Of a DNA stretch of 50,947 bases, positions 1 to 13,627 are shown piece by piece; within the stretch, counting starts at the first letter, position 1, and every line of letters starts with the position of its first letter. Source of the DNA: Acanthaster planci (taxonomy: Eukaryota; Echinodermata; Asteroidea; Valvatida; Acanthasteridae); assembly GCF_001949145.1 (NCBI RefSeq), contig NW_019091360.1:1961231-2012177 (forward strand), read 5' to 3'. The position numbers were made by a program, and so were the translations under genes. The notes under the pieces were generated by a model. It was not told the origin of the DNA. It did no database searches and saw nothing but the letters and a program-made list of their open reading frames with translations.

Positions 1-203
1 CTTTATTAGGTTAACATGCCCAGACCTCAATTATTCTGCCGTCTCGACTTAGCTGTCTATACGTCGATAACATCAACTGAATTAAAGGAGCCTCTTTTGC
101 TATCTTGGTTGGTTCCCGTCGATACCATGCTGACAACAGTCATAACAGAAATTAAACCCTTGTTGCAACAAGGAGGCCTCGTGCATTCTCGCAAACATTT
201 TAC

Positions 204-381
204 AATACGGGCGTTTCACAATAGTGCGCCTCCAAGAGTTTGAGACGCGTTGGCCAATCACAATGCACAAAACCTGTCGACCGAATGCGCGTTTGGAAAG
301 GGTCCACAGATTCCGCTCGTTGTGATTGGCCAACGCATTGCAAACTATCTTGGAGGTGCACTATTGTAAATCGCCCGTATT
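204..381. mobile_element. Foldback/MITE-type palindromic element
   Basis: Arms of about 60 nt (204-263 and 320-381) are inverted copies at high identity, both starting AATACGGGCG from the outside and both containing GTTGGCCAATCACAA. The inner part is partly complementary too, so almost the whole 178 bp can fold. No coding capacity and no clear target duplication were seen. It is a non-autonomous DNA transposon or foldback element of unassigned superfamily. Confidence 0.8.
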
Positions 382-3300
382 AGTTTCGTAGCTGCAAATT
401 CAAAGGCCTTTTTATGACAAGTCTTGAGCAAACTTTGTTCTCTATAAATTTTGCTTGACACAGATTTAAGGGGAAAATGGGAGGACATTTACCGGGAAGA
501 AGAGTAGTGGAATGAGGAAACTGACCACTGCTTGCTTGACCAACGTTAACTTTCACATACCTTGGACGACTCCATAATTTCTTACACATTAATATTTTCA
601 CACCAAAATGGCAATAATGGCCCAGGAAATTCAATAAAGTTACACAGAAGTACTGAATATCTCTTTACGTTACATTATGGCTTTGACAGCTTATCCGGTG
701 TTTCGCTTAATTTTTTTTAATTCAAGCTTTCACTGCGTGGACTTGAAGAGTTTCTGCATCTCGTCCAATCTGCTCATCATCCAGCACCCAGGAACCTGTG
801 CTTTCCAGAAATGTGGTGTAAATTTGACACGCCTGGTACAGGAGCAGATCAAGGCCACTGGTCCTATCAATGGTGTTCAATTTTACACCGCAGTTTTTGC
901 ACTGCAAAAGGACATAAGTAAGGACAAAACTGCACATAAATATCAGTGATGCAACGTCAGGAAATCGCACCGTAATTGGTAGTCATGCTTCGACTGATTA
1001 GACTGGTACACAGCGTTTTACGGTTCCATCGTGAAACTACATAGGAATTCTGAGAGCGCTTGCTCCTTGTCACCGCTTGGTGGCGTGCTCTGCAATGCAC
1101 TGAGATGGCGTTGAGAGTTCTGGACGTGTGCTTTCCGCGCCTTTCTCAGATAACGCCAACATTTTCATTTAAGAATTTAGAGACCGAGAAACTTCTTGAG
1201 AATTTATGTACCATTTATTGCCCTCCGTAACATTTTCCTCGCATAATATCCCCTTCAAGTAGGTTATAAACACAACATCGGTACTTCTGTAACTGCGAGA
1301 ACGGCTATAGATTGCGGGAAAAGCCGGCTCCCCGCTCCTGGTCCCTTGCGACACCTTGTCCTAGCTACTTTCCCAACAGTAACAACCGTGGAGGCTGTAG
1401 AAGTAAGCTGTTGCTATCTGACGAATTGCTTTCAAGACTGTTGTACCAGTTGCCTATGGCTTTACAGTAATCGAGAGGAAAGCGAGATTCCCCGTCATCG
1501 TCCCAGAAGCCACCAATAGGCTCTGATCTCTCAAGATGGTGTGATGGTGCTGGTGAGAGACAGGTAAGTTATAAGCAATTTAAAAGATGAAAATAAGACA
1601 ACAGCGTCATGGCCCTCTTCCGCGAACAAGCGCCCTCTATGACAATTAATTAGAAACCCGCAAGACTGAAAAAAAGGTTTCTATCAATCCGATGTGATGA
1701 AATCCTGGACAACTTAGGCCTACCAAAAACAAATTAATAAATAAAAAAATACGCAGTCATGTTTTTTTCAAACGAAACGGGTTTTTATTCTTACATAAAA
1801 CCCTTTCTTTAATAAAGAGTCCCCATCTCTAAGAAAAATGTCGGCTTAAAGCCTTATCAACAACTTTTCGTTTATCTTCAGACCCTCACAAAGCCATCGG
1901 AGTTTTCTTTTTGTACTTTCAACGAGGATTTGCAATCATCAACTGAGTTTCGTTCGTCTCCCTTATCATCACTGTCCAACGCTCTTGCAGAAAAAAAAGA
2001 ATATAAATCACATTTTGTTCCCAGAGAGCCCGGTCGGTGACGTGGCCTTTCGTCGGGTCTGCAATCTGACCTCTTGCAAATCATATCAAAATTTGATGAT
2101 ATCTTAGGGGAGATTGTTTCTGTGAGCGGGGAAGTTTTTCTCTATGGTGTCTCTCTCCATGTGCGTCTTTCTATCTGAGTCTCTAACTAACTCGACTGGT
2201 CCAATGTAGTCCCGTATAAAGTCTCCAGATGCCATCACTCGTCGACGATCTGTACCTCCAGGTCAACGGCTCAATAACCCCTTGGCCGGAGTCTACTTCC
2301 CATCCCATCCTTCAAATAGCCCCGGGCTGCCATCTTAGCCTTATGTATTGTGACAGGCAATATCCTTCAATTTGTGGTGATGTCGGCCCTCGTTGTGCGA
2401 AGATTTCAAGTTCGGTGGGGGCGCCTAATGCGTTGCATGTGCAAACATTGTGCAACCCGCCATGGTGCTGACTGGAACCATGTCTGACGTAAAAAGTACA
2501 TTGTGACCGAACGCCAATGGGTGATAAGGCGACCAAAAATGCCGGAATTTGTCAGAAAAGGACCATTCGAACGGGGCTAAAATATCGACATTACATGCAA
2601 ACATTACCTCGTGGAAATGTTATCAAAAATGATAATAATTAAAGGGGGAGTAAGACGCTTGACCGTAGAGTACATGTATATAGAAATCTATGACGGCCAT
2701 GAAGGGACACATAATTTTGAATTGATTTATATGTATAAATTACATTTTTATTATTAGCAAAAATTGTGAAATAATTTATTGTGTCCTTCAGAAATGTCAG
2801 ATTTCAAATGTCTATGTCCTTCAAATTCGCGGACGGACCCACGTTTAGGCCCCTATCTCCATATTCCTCGACACAAAAATCCAATCATGTCCCGGGTTAG
2901 GAGATATCCTTGATGTGCCTGTCTGCAGGTGGGTCCTCGACTATCCTCTCATGGGTCCTCGGTTGGCTGTTCCTGTCCTCGATAAGTAATGAGAGCCACA
3001 ACAGAAGTCATGCGAAGTAGACTAGAGGAATTACTGCATGTGAATATATTATGTGCTTTGATTAGAAGTGGATTCAGAAAAAACAGATGTGATTTCAATG
3101 TAAAACTTGTTTGGGATTGGACTAGATATAGAAGGAGCTCTACCGGTACAATTTTTTTCTGAAAAGTGTAATTATTTTCATGTGAATGATACCTTGTGTT
3201 GAATTTCCATCTTGGAAATTGGACGCAGTGCAGCGATGAGTGAAAGCAGCGTTTCGTATGAAGACTACTAACTGGTCACCCCCAGCTGCATTCAGGTAGA

Positions 3301-3430
3301 CATAATAACGGCCCACGGAAATATCGTATTTCAGCACAGGACGCAATATATACGCGCTGCAACAAGATCAGGAGGCTGACTGCATCAACTTAGCCGGGAC
3401 GGGGAAATGGGTTCGTTAGGGACTGGTGAC
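382..3430. other. No gene seen
   Basis: Only short ORFs without recognisable content. Items noted: an isolated CAG/GTAAGT donor-like site at 1561-1568, an AGAGGGCGC word on the minus strand (1630-1638) and TAGGCCTA at 1715-1722. The stretch 2580-2830 is AT-rich. Confidence 0.6.
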
Positions 3431-3434
3431 TTAC

Positions 3435-4631
3435 ACGTCACTTCGCAGCACCCCTGCCACGTCTGCTAGGTAAAGGGGGGGGGGCAGCTTGGACCGTGAA
3501 CTTACAGCGCCCCGGCCGTTGACTTTCGGCAGCATCTGGGGGCGGGACACACGGTTAGCGTTTTCGATGAGGAAAAAAAGAATGGGGTCAATCAGTGCTG
3601 AGGGTTGCGGGTAGACTTCAACAGCGCGACCACAGTATGAGTGGATTTTTAAGTTGTGAAGTAAACAGCGTCGTATCTTCTGGCAAATGCTCAGCAAAAC
3701 CATGGAAGAAGGACACAAACATGCCAACATGACGACACAGAGACACGAACTTCTGCATGAGTGTGAATTGTAATCCACATTAAAATATAGCAACAATGAC
3801 AGTGTGAATCTGTACACCATTTGGGGGGAATAAACTATCGTTAATTTCTGAGGAGGTTTCACTTGCTCCAAAAGCTACTACAGCGTCTTGCAAATTCATG
3901 ACTACTGGGAAGTTTTTCGCTTCATTTAGTCTTTTTTTTCGCAGCAAAAGAAATAAGAAATCCCATTTTAAGCGGCGTGACTTCAATTAGCATCAATGAG
4001 AAGGGCGCCCTCTTTTTATATTTTGAAAGCGCGGCAAATTTCGGACGTGCTTTGCTTTATTCCGGCTTGTCAGAAGTATGGCCTGACAAGATCGGCTAAT
4101 TAAACGGTTTGGCGTCAAACCCGCCAGGGACGTTATTGCTGCTGCTGCTCACCCTTTAATGTCTTCCACCTGGTCAATCCATATCGCTGTCACAATCGTT
4201 TTGGCGCGTAAATGTCACAACAACTGGTGGGCCGTCGGGGAGGGGGGTGGATGTCGTCTGCCGACACGCCAGAACGCTTGGTCTCTCGCCTCACCGCTCA
4301 ATTTCCCCAGGATGGGCCGAGACCGGTCGGCCTCCTGGCAACGCCCAGCAGAACAATCTCCCGTCTCATCCGCAAGGCGTGACGTCACCGCTCGCTGACG
4401 ATGAGCACGCGAGTCGGGACGGAAATCAGCACTATTCTGCACCCTGTTTGTGTTGGTGTGGCGGGTCTCCATTCCGACAATTTGTCATGACTTGTGCTTA
4501 ATACAAGTTAAATTAGAGGATGCTCAGACCACCCACGTCACCATGACTGCAGGATGAAAAAGACGAATAAAAAATAAGAATGCAGTTTATTTATACGTTG
4601 TTAAACTTCACTTAGTTATTGGTCTATTTAA
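3435..4631. other. No gene supported; splice-like sites on the minus strand
   Basis: A 146-codon minus-strand ORF (3431-3871) ends at a donor-like site and contains a possible 30-nt microexon (3506-3535, acceptor TCCCGCCCCCAG, donor GTAAGT). The peptide is unconvincing. A G10 run lies at 3475-3484. The part 4230-4420 is GC-rich without a gene. Confidence 0.45.
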
Positions 4632-4637
4632 ACTTAC

Positions 4638-4686
4638 CGTCTGTCTCGTCTCGAATCCACTGTCTTGACTCATGTGCCGAAAATAC
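4638..4686 (-). CDS. Candidate 49-nt microexon
   Basis: On the minus strand a very good acceptor (CGCCTTTCTGCTCAG) and a GTAAGT donor (complement of 4632-4637) enclose 49 nt. One frame is open (VFSAHESRQWIRDETD). This is a short, isolated and speculative call based only on splice consensus. Confidence 0.18.
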
Positions 4687-5368
4687 CTGAGCAGAAAGGC
4701 GACTGGTCCAATCTTTTTCTTGGTTGAGGGGAACCAAAAGTAGGGAAAACTATAAATGATAAAATCTTACACTGTAAAACATTCATGTTCAATAAAAGAG
4801 CCACCATCAGGCTGCAACATCCGAATTTCAAAAGTGACCGATCGTCTGTGAATTTAATGTCATGTGGCCTGTATTTGAGGATTACTTCTATCAAAGGGAA
4901 CGGACAAAGACAGTAGAATAATGCCAAGAATGCACCAGGCGAAGCTGAGCCGGGCCATTCTGGGTGCATTATTTGACTTAAATACGTCACCCTATAACTA
5001 TATGTTGTCCCCAAAAAAGGGAACAACGAGTGTCGATTCGTACTAATGCATTAGAACAATGAGATAAATTCGATCCGTTGTCCGATGTTGCCTAGCTTTG
5101 CTAAACTTTACCACTGGCCTAACAATGTTGCGCTTATCCTTTAGGCTTTTCTGTTTATAAATGTTAACCCTTCGCCTGGGTGCACAAGCTTTGTTCCATT
5201 CATCAACATGCACGTTTTGTCAGAAGAAACACTGAGAGTCATACAAAATACAGTCAGCTCTGCTGAATTACACACACTCTTCTGCAATGTCTCTTAAATA
5301 CAAAATGGTGTCATACGTGATGTGCTATGCTAAACTTACCAGACTAAAACAACTATTTCATGCGACAG

Positions 5369-5583
5369 ATGTGATTACGTGAGATCGAGGATTGTGATAC
5401 CGATCATATGGAAGTTTGCCGGGCAGCTTGATTCGGAACTTTTCATTGACCACTCAAATGACGACCACTTACCTGGACAGTTTGTTCTGTGGATAATACA
5501 TCCAAATGCCCACCTACTGCATGACACTAATTCGTTTTGGAAAATACGCACCACTGGAATTCCACACGAGGAAGTATTGATCG
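5369..5583 (+). CDS. Candidate coding exon, protein not recognised
   Basis: An AG at 5367-5368 is followed by a 215-nt open segment ending just before a GTAAGT donor at 5584-5589. The translation (about 71 residues) contains IPIIWKFAGQLDSELF and PGQFVLWIIHPNAHLLHD and is rich in Trp, His and Ile. The acceptor is weak because its pyrimidine tract is interrupted. The opposite strand also shows donor-like GTAAGT sites inside and beside this segment (complements of 5334-5339 and 5466-5471), so the strand is uncertain. No homology is recognised. Confidence 0.25.
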
Positions 5584-5589
5584 GTAAGT

Positions 5590-8500
5590 TTCTTGCAGAC
5601 AGTTCGATTGATTCAGTTTAACTGTTTCATAAAATTATTATCGAACGGTATTTTGTTTACGGGCCATTACTAAAAACTGCATGAAATTAAAGTCAATCGC
5701 AGTAAAAATTAGAAATGAACATTTAAAAACAGCAAAGAAAAGTGAATCGAACAAACACTCGGAAGAGAAAATGTGACTTTTTTGAAAACCGTTACAAGGC
5801 CAATTTCAAAATACAAAAAGCAAAGACAATATTAAAAAAAAATTAATATTATAAAATCGGAATGATGCATTTTAATAAGAGAAACAAGAAAGAAACAACA
5901 TTGAAAATAAGGAGAATCAAAAGGAATATGGAGTATTTTATACCATTTTACTTAAACTGAAGACTGACATCTGCTTCGAAAAATTAAAAAAGAGAGAGAG
6001 GGCGGCACATTGAAAGAAAAAAAATGCACAGATGAGAAGTCGTTGGGAAACGGAATCAAAATGCCGACAGACAACGTTAATACATGTAGTACAAGGTCAC
6101 AAAAATTCTGAATTTCACGGCGAATTCGAAAAAGTTTCATGGAGGAGTATTTTATTTGCAGCAGATCTAGGTCATTTTCCCTCGTTTTGAATTTGATTTT
6201 CGATATTTTCGGGATTTTTCGTCAGTGAAATCTTGCCAAATTTTTTATTAAAAAATTAACTCCAACTTGTACATTTCACGGAAAGAAATGGACAGTCAGT
6301 AGACTTGTAAGAATAATCTACTGTTTGTAACTGTCGATTTGTTAGAAATCTAGAGTAAATTCTACAACTCGACAAAAATTATATACACCTTAATGAGTAC
6401 AGTGACGTCAGAAGAATGCAGTTTAATATTGCCCCGAACTTGTCAATGAATACCGAAACAACCATAAATTTACTGTGACCTTTATTCGTTCTGCGCATCA
6501 CTTCATGTGGAAATGCATTCGTTACGGTACAGCTCCCACAGAAGCTATTTTCATGATTGAGTCGGGACGACTTGATTGGTTGCCCAATGCCCAATTATGT
6601 ATCGATTCCCCCCACACACCAGCTTGTGTTCCCGTGGTTTGTATGTACAGGAATTGTGTCAGTGTGTATGGTAGTAAATCAGCACACAAGTTTGAAAAGT
6701 AGTGGTTTTCATAATGCAAAGTGGAATTACAGTGACTCGTACGACTAAAAATGTACTATTGTGATTACAAGCCCAGTAGGCCTACTGGAACTTCAAATGC
6801 CACCATATTGGACTTTTCATTACCACTTGTCCTTTCGTACTAAACTATCTCATCGACTTTACACATAAAGTCTAAAAACTGCGAGCGATTTCCTTTAACA
6901 AGAAGGGAAAAGTGTTGGAGGTCATTGACATAATGCCATGTCCATAAAGTGTTAATTACACGTGACTAGTAACGCCGAGCGACATCCGCATCATCGTTCC
7001 ACTAATCAGCCGCAATCCTGTTGTGGTGCGTGGTCGATACCGATCCCTCCTATTAACTAATGGCACATTTGGCAGAGCGACACATTTCCTTTCAGCCATC
7101 CTCCGGAGCGCAAAGATCAGGCGGCCTGGGTAGGCGGGATCGATCAGCTCTGCTCACCTCCAGTCAGATTGTTTCCCCCCGCCAAAAGTCGATGGACTTG
7201 GGAAACCTCTGTTGTCCAGACATCGGCAATTGAAAGGTATCCCTTTGCCCGCCGCCCTCACCCCCGCCACCAAAGACTAAACCGGCTGCGATTGCAATTA
7301 ACGCACGGTTCGATGGATGGACGGGGCCAGAGCTTTTTTCCTCACCAGGACTTATACGGTGGTCTTTAAAAGACACCATCAACTTTCAACTTCCTATGAT
7401 TACATTATCTCTGAGATAAAGCATCTCCTGATTGCGCATGACTACGAATAAAGTCTAATCTTCTGATTTAAAACATTTTATAATATTATCAAAATGTTCG
7501 GTGACTGGTTTGATTTTCAAAATTACTCTCGAAATGCAGCATTTTGTTTATCTTGTTGCTATGTTCCAACTATATATTTACTTGATCTGAAATATACATA
7601 ATGCACAAAACCACCTGGGTCTTAGAAATTACTTTCCTTTGTGTGGAAACTCAAAAGGTAGTTCTCTCTACCACTCAGTGTGGATGTAAAATGTTAGATT
7701 CAGTCGTGAAAATACTGGATTGTGTCCAATTGAACTCTGCGTCTACGTGTTATTTCGCTATTTTAAGGATATTCTGCTAACTTTCTTTTTGGTTTGTGTG
7801 CTGACGGTTTTCATAGTCATGCACAAAAGTATATAATACAATCCCAAAACCTTCATTCAAGAGCTACTTCGGTACAGCAAGTTTGGATGCGTATAAATTT
7901 CCTTTCTTTCAAATTCTTTTGTGATTGATTGTTGTCTAAGTTGACGGCATTAAATCAGTGGTAAGATCCCTCCTCACAAATTTTTCACTTTCAGTGAGCA
8001 GATTCTGAGATTAGTCCTAACAAGGTGCATTTTTGGAAAATATCTGACATGGTCCCAAATTTCAAAACCTACTTACATGAGTTTTGGTTGTTTTCGTTTA
8101 TGTTTGTGAATATTTACACAAAAAGAATGCCTTCTTTCTAATCTACCTTTATACAGTAATGTTTCAGTGTATTTATTTAATACCTATTTCACTTTTTCCA
8201 ACGCAGTTGATAAAGCTAAACATTTCAGTATCAGAAACGCACAGGCTGAATCTTAAATTAGACTCTCGTACAACCCGACATAAAGTCATAAGAGACGTCA
8301 AAGATTGTTGGAGCAAGGACCAGTCTGTGACAAACTTAAGGGTTTCAAATTAAAAGAGTTGATAAAGGCCCGCTTTTCAGATCATTTGGTCAATAAGGAA
8401 TGTCACGGTCAAATAACTTCAAAGCATTTCAGAGCAGTAAAGTTCCCTTTCATTCACCGTACCAAAGAACTGCAACCTAATGTTTGGGCTCGGGGTCATA

Positions 8501-9462
8501 GTTTCCAGGTCGCTTGCCTCTTCCGTCTGAGATGTTCACTTGTGGTATCCGTAGGTTTCAGGCGAATGACCGGATCAGTACACTGCTTTGCCTCGAAGGA
8601 CACATATGGGCAAAGAGTTATTGTCGGTCTGCATGTGTTTGCCACGTATTTCATGACGTCTGCTCGGCAACGGGGCTGTTGGGTATAGTTAGGGGTGAAC
8701 ACACGCTGACTTAAAGGGACAGTCGTTGGAGATGGCGTAGGGTAGGTTTGCACCCTGCACTTTCATTACCCTGCTTCAAACAAGTGGCCCTTGCTAATGG
8801 GCGCGCAAAGAACCCTTCAATAATTACTTTTAACATATTGTATGAAAATGTTCGTCGACTTTAGCAAAATTTCTCCCTTTTTTATTAATGTGCTGTGATT
8901 AGCGATTAGTTTATTTGGTGAGCGGAGCTCTTGACAACAGTGTATCATTATCGGGCATTTTGGGTTCTATGAGAGATGTTTGTCTTCAGACTTCCATGAA
9001 TTTAGGTACAGTGTTTTCAACCATCCTTAGGCACAGTTCATTACACAACACAAGGCTCTGACACGAAGGCAGTACTTCCGATTCTTTAAGAAAATTTTGT
9101 GTGGCGTTATGCTCCTAAAATCGACCTTTGAACAGTTGGAGAGTTCAGGGCCGGATTCCAGGGGTGAAGGCAGAGCGGGTATATCTAGGGCTGGCTCCCA
9201 CAAGAACACCCAGCGTGTCGAATGCCAGCGTTGATATCTGAAGAGGCTGTCTTCGATGCGATTGTGTATGGCCCCAAGCAGACCTAGAGAGGGCGCGATT
9301 TTCTACTGTAACGCAAGCTCTTTTGGTGGGAACTGCACTTCGTTGGTTCACAAACGACTATGAAATGCATGCTTTGCGGTCACGTCGCTAACAACCAAAA
9401 TGATCACTTCCCACCAACATGGCTCTTTTCAATCGATGGAGGGGGGCTTCTGCTCAACGCGG
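5590..9462. other. No gene seen
   Basis: AT-rich (especially 5640-6360 and 7430-8240), with only short ORFs of random appearance. Contains the perfect 16-bp palindrome CCAGTAGGCCTACTGG at 6773-6788 and an AGAGGGCGC at 9288-9296. Confidence 0.6.
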
Positions 9463-9553
9463 ATTGACCGTGGTTTGCTTGAGTTTGATTTGGTTTGTCT
9501 TGCTTTGGTTTGACTTTAGTTTGGATTGGAATGATTTGGTTTGATTCTGTATG
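9463..9553. repeat. Degenerate pentamer array (GGTTT/GATTT/GCTTG type)
   Basis: The stretch parses almost entirely into 5-mers related to GGTTT, GATTT and GACTT, in phase, with irregular substitutions. It has no coding role; the minus-strand Lys/Gln/Ser ORF across it is an artefact of the repeat. Confidence 0.75.
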
Positions 9554-12500
9554 GTACCACCGGCCTGGAGTGTTAAGTCCTCCTTAGATCCGCCATTAAT
9601 GTAATACTGCTTGGTGTATCTCAGCTTTGTCTCGTATGCTCTATGGCATAACACGTCTTTACAGCTCGCACACTGTTTTCCTGAGAGCCGTGGCCAGCGT
9701 GCGTCTTTAACCTATCCAGCCCCCCGACCGCAACCCATCGCCCCCAGCCGATGTATATATAGAATGGGGCCAAACCAGGGCGTAACGCGGTAATTAACGA
9801 TCCAGTCAGACCGGCAGTTGACGATGGGTCTGTAAGACCGCTAATTAACAATCTGCTACTCGGCCTCCGTCCGGTCAATACACGTCAACGTTATGAAATG
9901 GCGAGATGTAAAACAGCGCCGGTGCACAATCAATTTCGGCTGGGGGGTCGCCGCCCGGGTCTTGTCTGTAGGGGTCATGGACCTGGGATCGGTCACGGTA
10001 CGACCTGGCAATCATGGTCGACGCATGCCATAGTGCATTGTGTGTGAAAATGTTTGTCCTTCCTCCGTTGCTGAAATAAAGCAGAGTAGCCATCCAGGTT
10101 TCTTGAAAACTAAATGGAACGTGCCAAAAAATCCCGGGAATGAAATACTGTTCAATTTCGTTCGTAACTGCAACGATTTAGCAGCAATATTTCATTTTCT
10201 TCTCATCTCATCACAACTCCGTTTTATTTGGCCCTCGCATTAAGATGTCATTTATCTCTGCATTTCATTTCTCTTGTCCACGCTTTGACGTATGACGACG
10301 GCTGAAATGCCATGTGATCCTGTCGGTTCTTGTGTCCGTTTGCTTTCATCTCCCTGCCCATGCTTGCCATTCCCTTCCATCCATCATGGGTGACACCCCA
10401 AGTCTACCTCCCGTATTGCTTGCTTATAAGCTCTCTCTGCACAAGCACCGCCATCATTATACGGTGATTGAGAGACACTGAGCTGTCACGTCACGCCACT
10501 GACGCCGTTCACCCAGCACCAAACAGGGAGACCCCCGGAGCAGATCATGCGAAATATTATGTCAAGTGCGCTGCTCCCGAATGTAAGCCCCAGGGAAGTC
10601 ACTGCTAAATCGAAGAGGATGCTTCTCCAGTTAACACAGGAAGCCCATCATGCATCTAACTTGAGTTTTCAGACGTCCAACAGTGTATCTGCAAAAGGGA
10701 GAGAATAGATTTACAAGGCTGGAATAAAGTACGGCATGCGGCAGTTTAAGGTAGCTTAAAGTTTTGTTCTTTTCAAGAATTCGCGATTAAGGGATTAACC
10801 ACTTAGTTCCTCCTCCCACATAATTGGTTCTGGTGCTCTGGATGTTCCATATCATTGCGCAGGCTCATAGGCCGATCTCATTGGGATGATGTCACAATAG
10901 AGTTTCAACAGTCTCCCGCGACTTGAAGTGTAGGCTTGTATACCGCGGACACGAAACTTGAACGTTTCAGTTCCGTTTCAGTCCAAATGCAAGGAAACAG
11001 ACCACATTTTAGAGGGAGCTGACTAGTGGAGCAATTTAGCTACGACTGGAACTGAGTCTTCACGTTTGTGGAACGTACGCTACAGCGCCTGTCAATTTGT
11101 CAGTCTCCAATCAATTTGACAAGGTTTCCCTCAGCTCAAGTCGTGTCGGGAAACATTGGATTTCGGTTTACAAATTGCAGTGTCAGTCATGGTATCATCA
11201 GTCCACGGTGGCCTCTATTGACCCCATGGTGGGGGGACCAAATTATCGACCAATTGTTCACTGACATGGTCTCAGCCCCACCCCACGGGAAACTATCACT
11301 TGCGTCTTCAGCAGCAGGCTCCTCGGTACAAATCCGCCGTCTGCAGTTCATAATTTTTCAACGATTGTGGTTTATCATTCGAGGGTGTTGATAGCCGTTT
11401 GCCTGGCGTTTGAGAACGCAGAGAGACACGGGGCGCCATTCAAGAAGACGAGGCTCAAAAATTGTCTCGTTGCATGAGACCTCATCAAGAGGTGTGTACG
11501 GACGGACGCATGAAAACAGAGGCCGGGATAGGGTGACATATAGATAGCGAGCATGAACCGTAAATGGCGCGCATTATAGTATTGAAGAGAAAATTACCGC
11601 ATGTAGAGTTTCGTGATTCTGACTGAGCACATTAAGTGCGCCCTCTGTTAGCAAATCGACATTTCAGGTCTTTGAATGATGACGAACTATTCTAGCGAAA
11701 TATATAATCTGTCACTTAAAAATGGCAGACCTGTTTTTGAATGTTTACTCATGAATCTGTCTTCCATAATGACATAAATTAAGTGGCCCTTTGCACAACG
11801 CACTTATTTTATATTACCTCAATAAGTTTGGGGGTTATTTTCAATTTATGTTTTCAACAGCTTACTGGGGGCCTACTTTGACCGACGAAAAGAAGGCAGA
11901 TATATGCTGATCAGCAAAGCGAACTTGAGTACACCGCTGTCTCCAATATTTTATATGGGAGTTTCTACCCTGCCTGAGACAGTTTACTGCCAAGCATTGT
12001 ACACCCATAAACCACGACTTCATCTCTCAGCCAGCCATAAACACAAACCACACTCTCCCTCGGCCAAAAGCAATGCACTATTTTGGACCGAGTTCTTCTG
12101 TTGTTTCAACGAAATTCTGAAGTTCAGTCGGCCCCGCCTGCACTTTTAGCGAGAGTTCACGCTGCCCAGTTACGACTGCTGTAAACTTCCCCGTCTGGCT
12201 CCGGGTAAGCACACGCCAAATGGCGGGTTTGGGGGAGCCGGAGCTTTCGGCAAATGTTGATGGGCTCTCTGCTCGCTTGAGATTGCATTTTGTCCTCGCT
12301 GGTTTGGAATGAACACAAGCACACATTGGAAATTCATGGCGTGGTTATTCCCAACGTTTTATGAAATCGAAGAAAGATCCGTTTATCGGAGAGGACCCCT
12401 GAACAGAACTGGAGACCCCATTCATTGTTTTATATTCCTGCAATCAAACTTTTCATGCAATTTGTCTGTCTTACGTTTTGGAACCTCTGAAGTGCAGTTG

Positions 12501-12566
12501 TCATTAATGGTGAAGTCTTTGGAAAGATTAAGAACTTAGCATTCCAGATGTCAAATTAGTTTTTAG
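9554..12566. other. No gene seen
   Basis: No ORF with protein-like features. An AGAGGGCGC word on the minus strand lies at 11638-11646. The interval 9680-10020 is moderately GC-rich. Confidence 0.6.
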
Positions 12567-12600
12567 ATTCATTTCATTTTATTTCATTTCATTTCATTTC
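12567..12600. repeat. (ATTTC)n microsatellite
   Basis: This is a run of ATTTC pentamers, about 7 units with one variant. Confidence 0.95.
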
Positions 12601-13627
12601 CCTCGAAAAGAGAATTCTTCTGACCACGGACAAAGTACACTGTCTGAAAAATGTAAAATTTTGCTAGTCTGTGTCATCACCTGTATGCCTATTAATAAAC
12701 TTTATGGGGATTCTCACCCGAGTTGTCAGCTCCTCTGATGAAGTCATTGTAATAGACACGCCAACCAGTACCCAGTGATTCATCTCAATCGTCCTAGGCC
12801 GTAGGAAGAAATGCAGCACTTTTAATGCAGCAAAGGCGTACTATGTGACGCGTGCGGGAGGAAAGTAGGCCTTTTTCATCACCCTACATTGATTCGCCAG
12901 GATTGTATTCCAAGACAGTGCCCCTGTAATATGTCATTTCTGTCCCTTCTTTCATGTTGGCGCTACAGGCCTGTGATTTACAGCTTGTTTTCCAAGTAGT
13001 ATTTCAGCAAGAGCTCCATGCCTTAAACGTCAGCTTGGCCCCAGATCAGAAGGTGTCAAAGCGCGCCGTCTCCATAATTGATCGCCGTTGCTCTCCGGTC
13101 ACCGTCTTGGCCGCGACCCGCTCAAACCTCCCCCACCTGTTTGGGACTTCCAGCGAAGCTGCTGTAGTTGTCGTCTACTCCAACATGATGTTATTTGGGG
13201 GACTTTTTTGTTTGTTTCCACCTATGCAGAGAGGTATCCTGGCCGTCATTGCTATAAAAGTATTCCCTCGTGCCTGTCATAATTACACCTCCTGGTTCTC
13301 ACGTTACTCTGTTGTTTGACTTTCTGTTCAGATCGGCAGTAGAATACAACCCACGAAGGGTAATAACATTAAATGAGCTTCCACGGGCCTTACTCGACTA
13401 TTGGGAGCTAATAGGCGAGCCGGTATTTAAAGGGTAACAGAAACTGAAAATATTTACTTCAAGTGAAGTTTTTAAAAATAACAATAAATAGACCTTTTAA
13501 TGTTTATTTAATGTTTACCCATTAATTGTGACTCCCAAATGAATAAAAAGATCCTGTGTTTCCCCGCTCACAAAAAAATCCCCTTTTGGCCGTTCGAGTT
13601 CCCAGGCTGATTGGATGACGTCATCGT
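12601..13627. other. No gene seen
   Basis: A 121-codon plus-strand ORF (12954-13319) has no motif and no splice context, so it is treated as chance. Confidence 0.6.

Noticed and set aside
1561-1568. CAG/GTAAGT donor-like site
   Set aside because: No matching upstream coding frame: the best acceptor nearby is followed by an in-frame stop.
3431-3871. 146-codon minus-strand ORF
   Set aside because: Peptide is low in charged residues and has no motif; only the splice-like sites inside it were kept as a weak observation.
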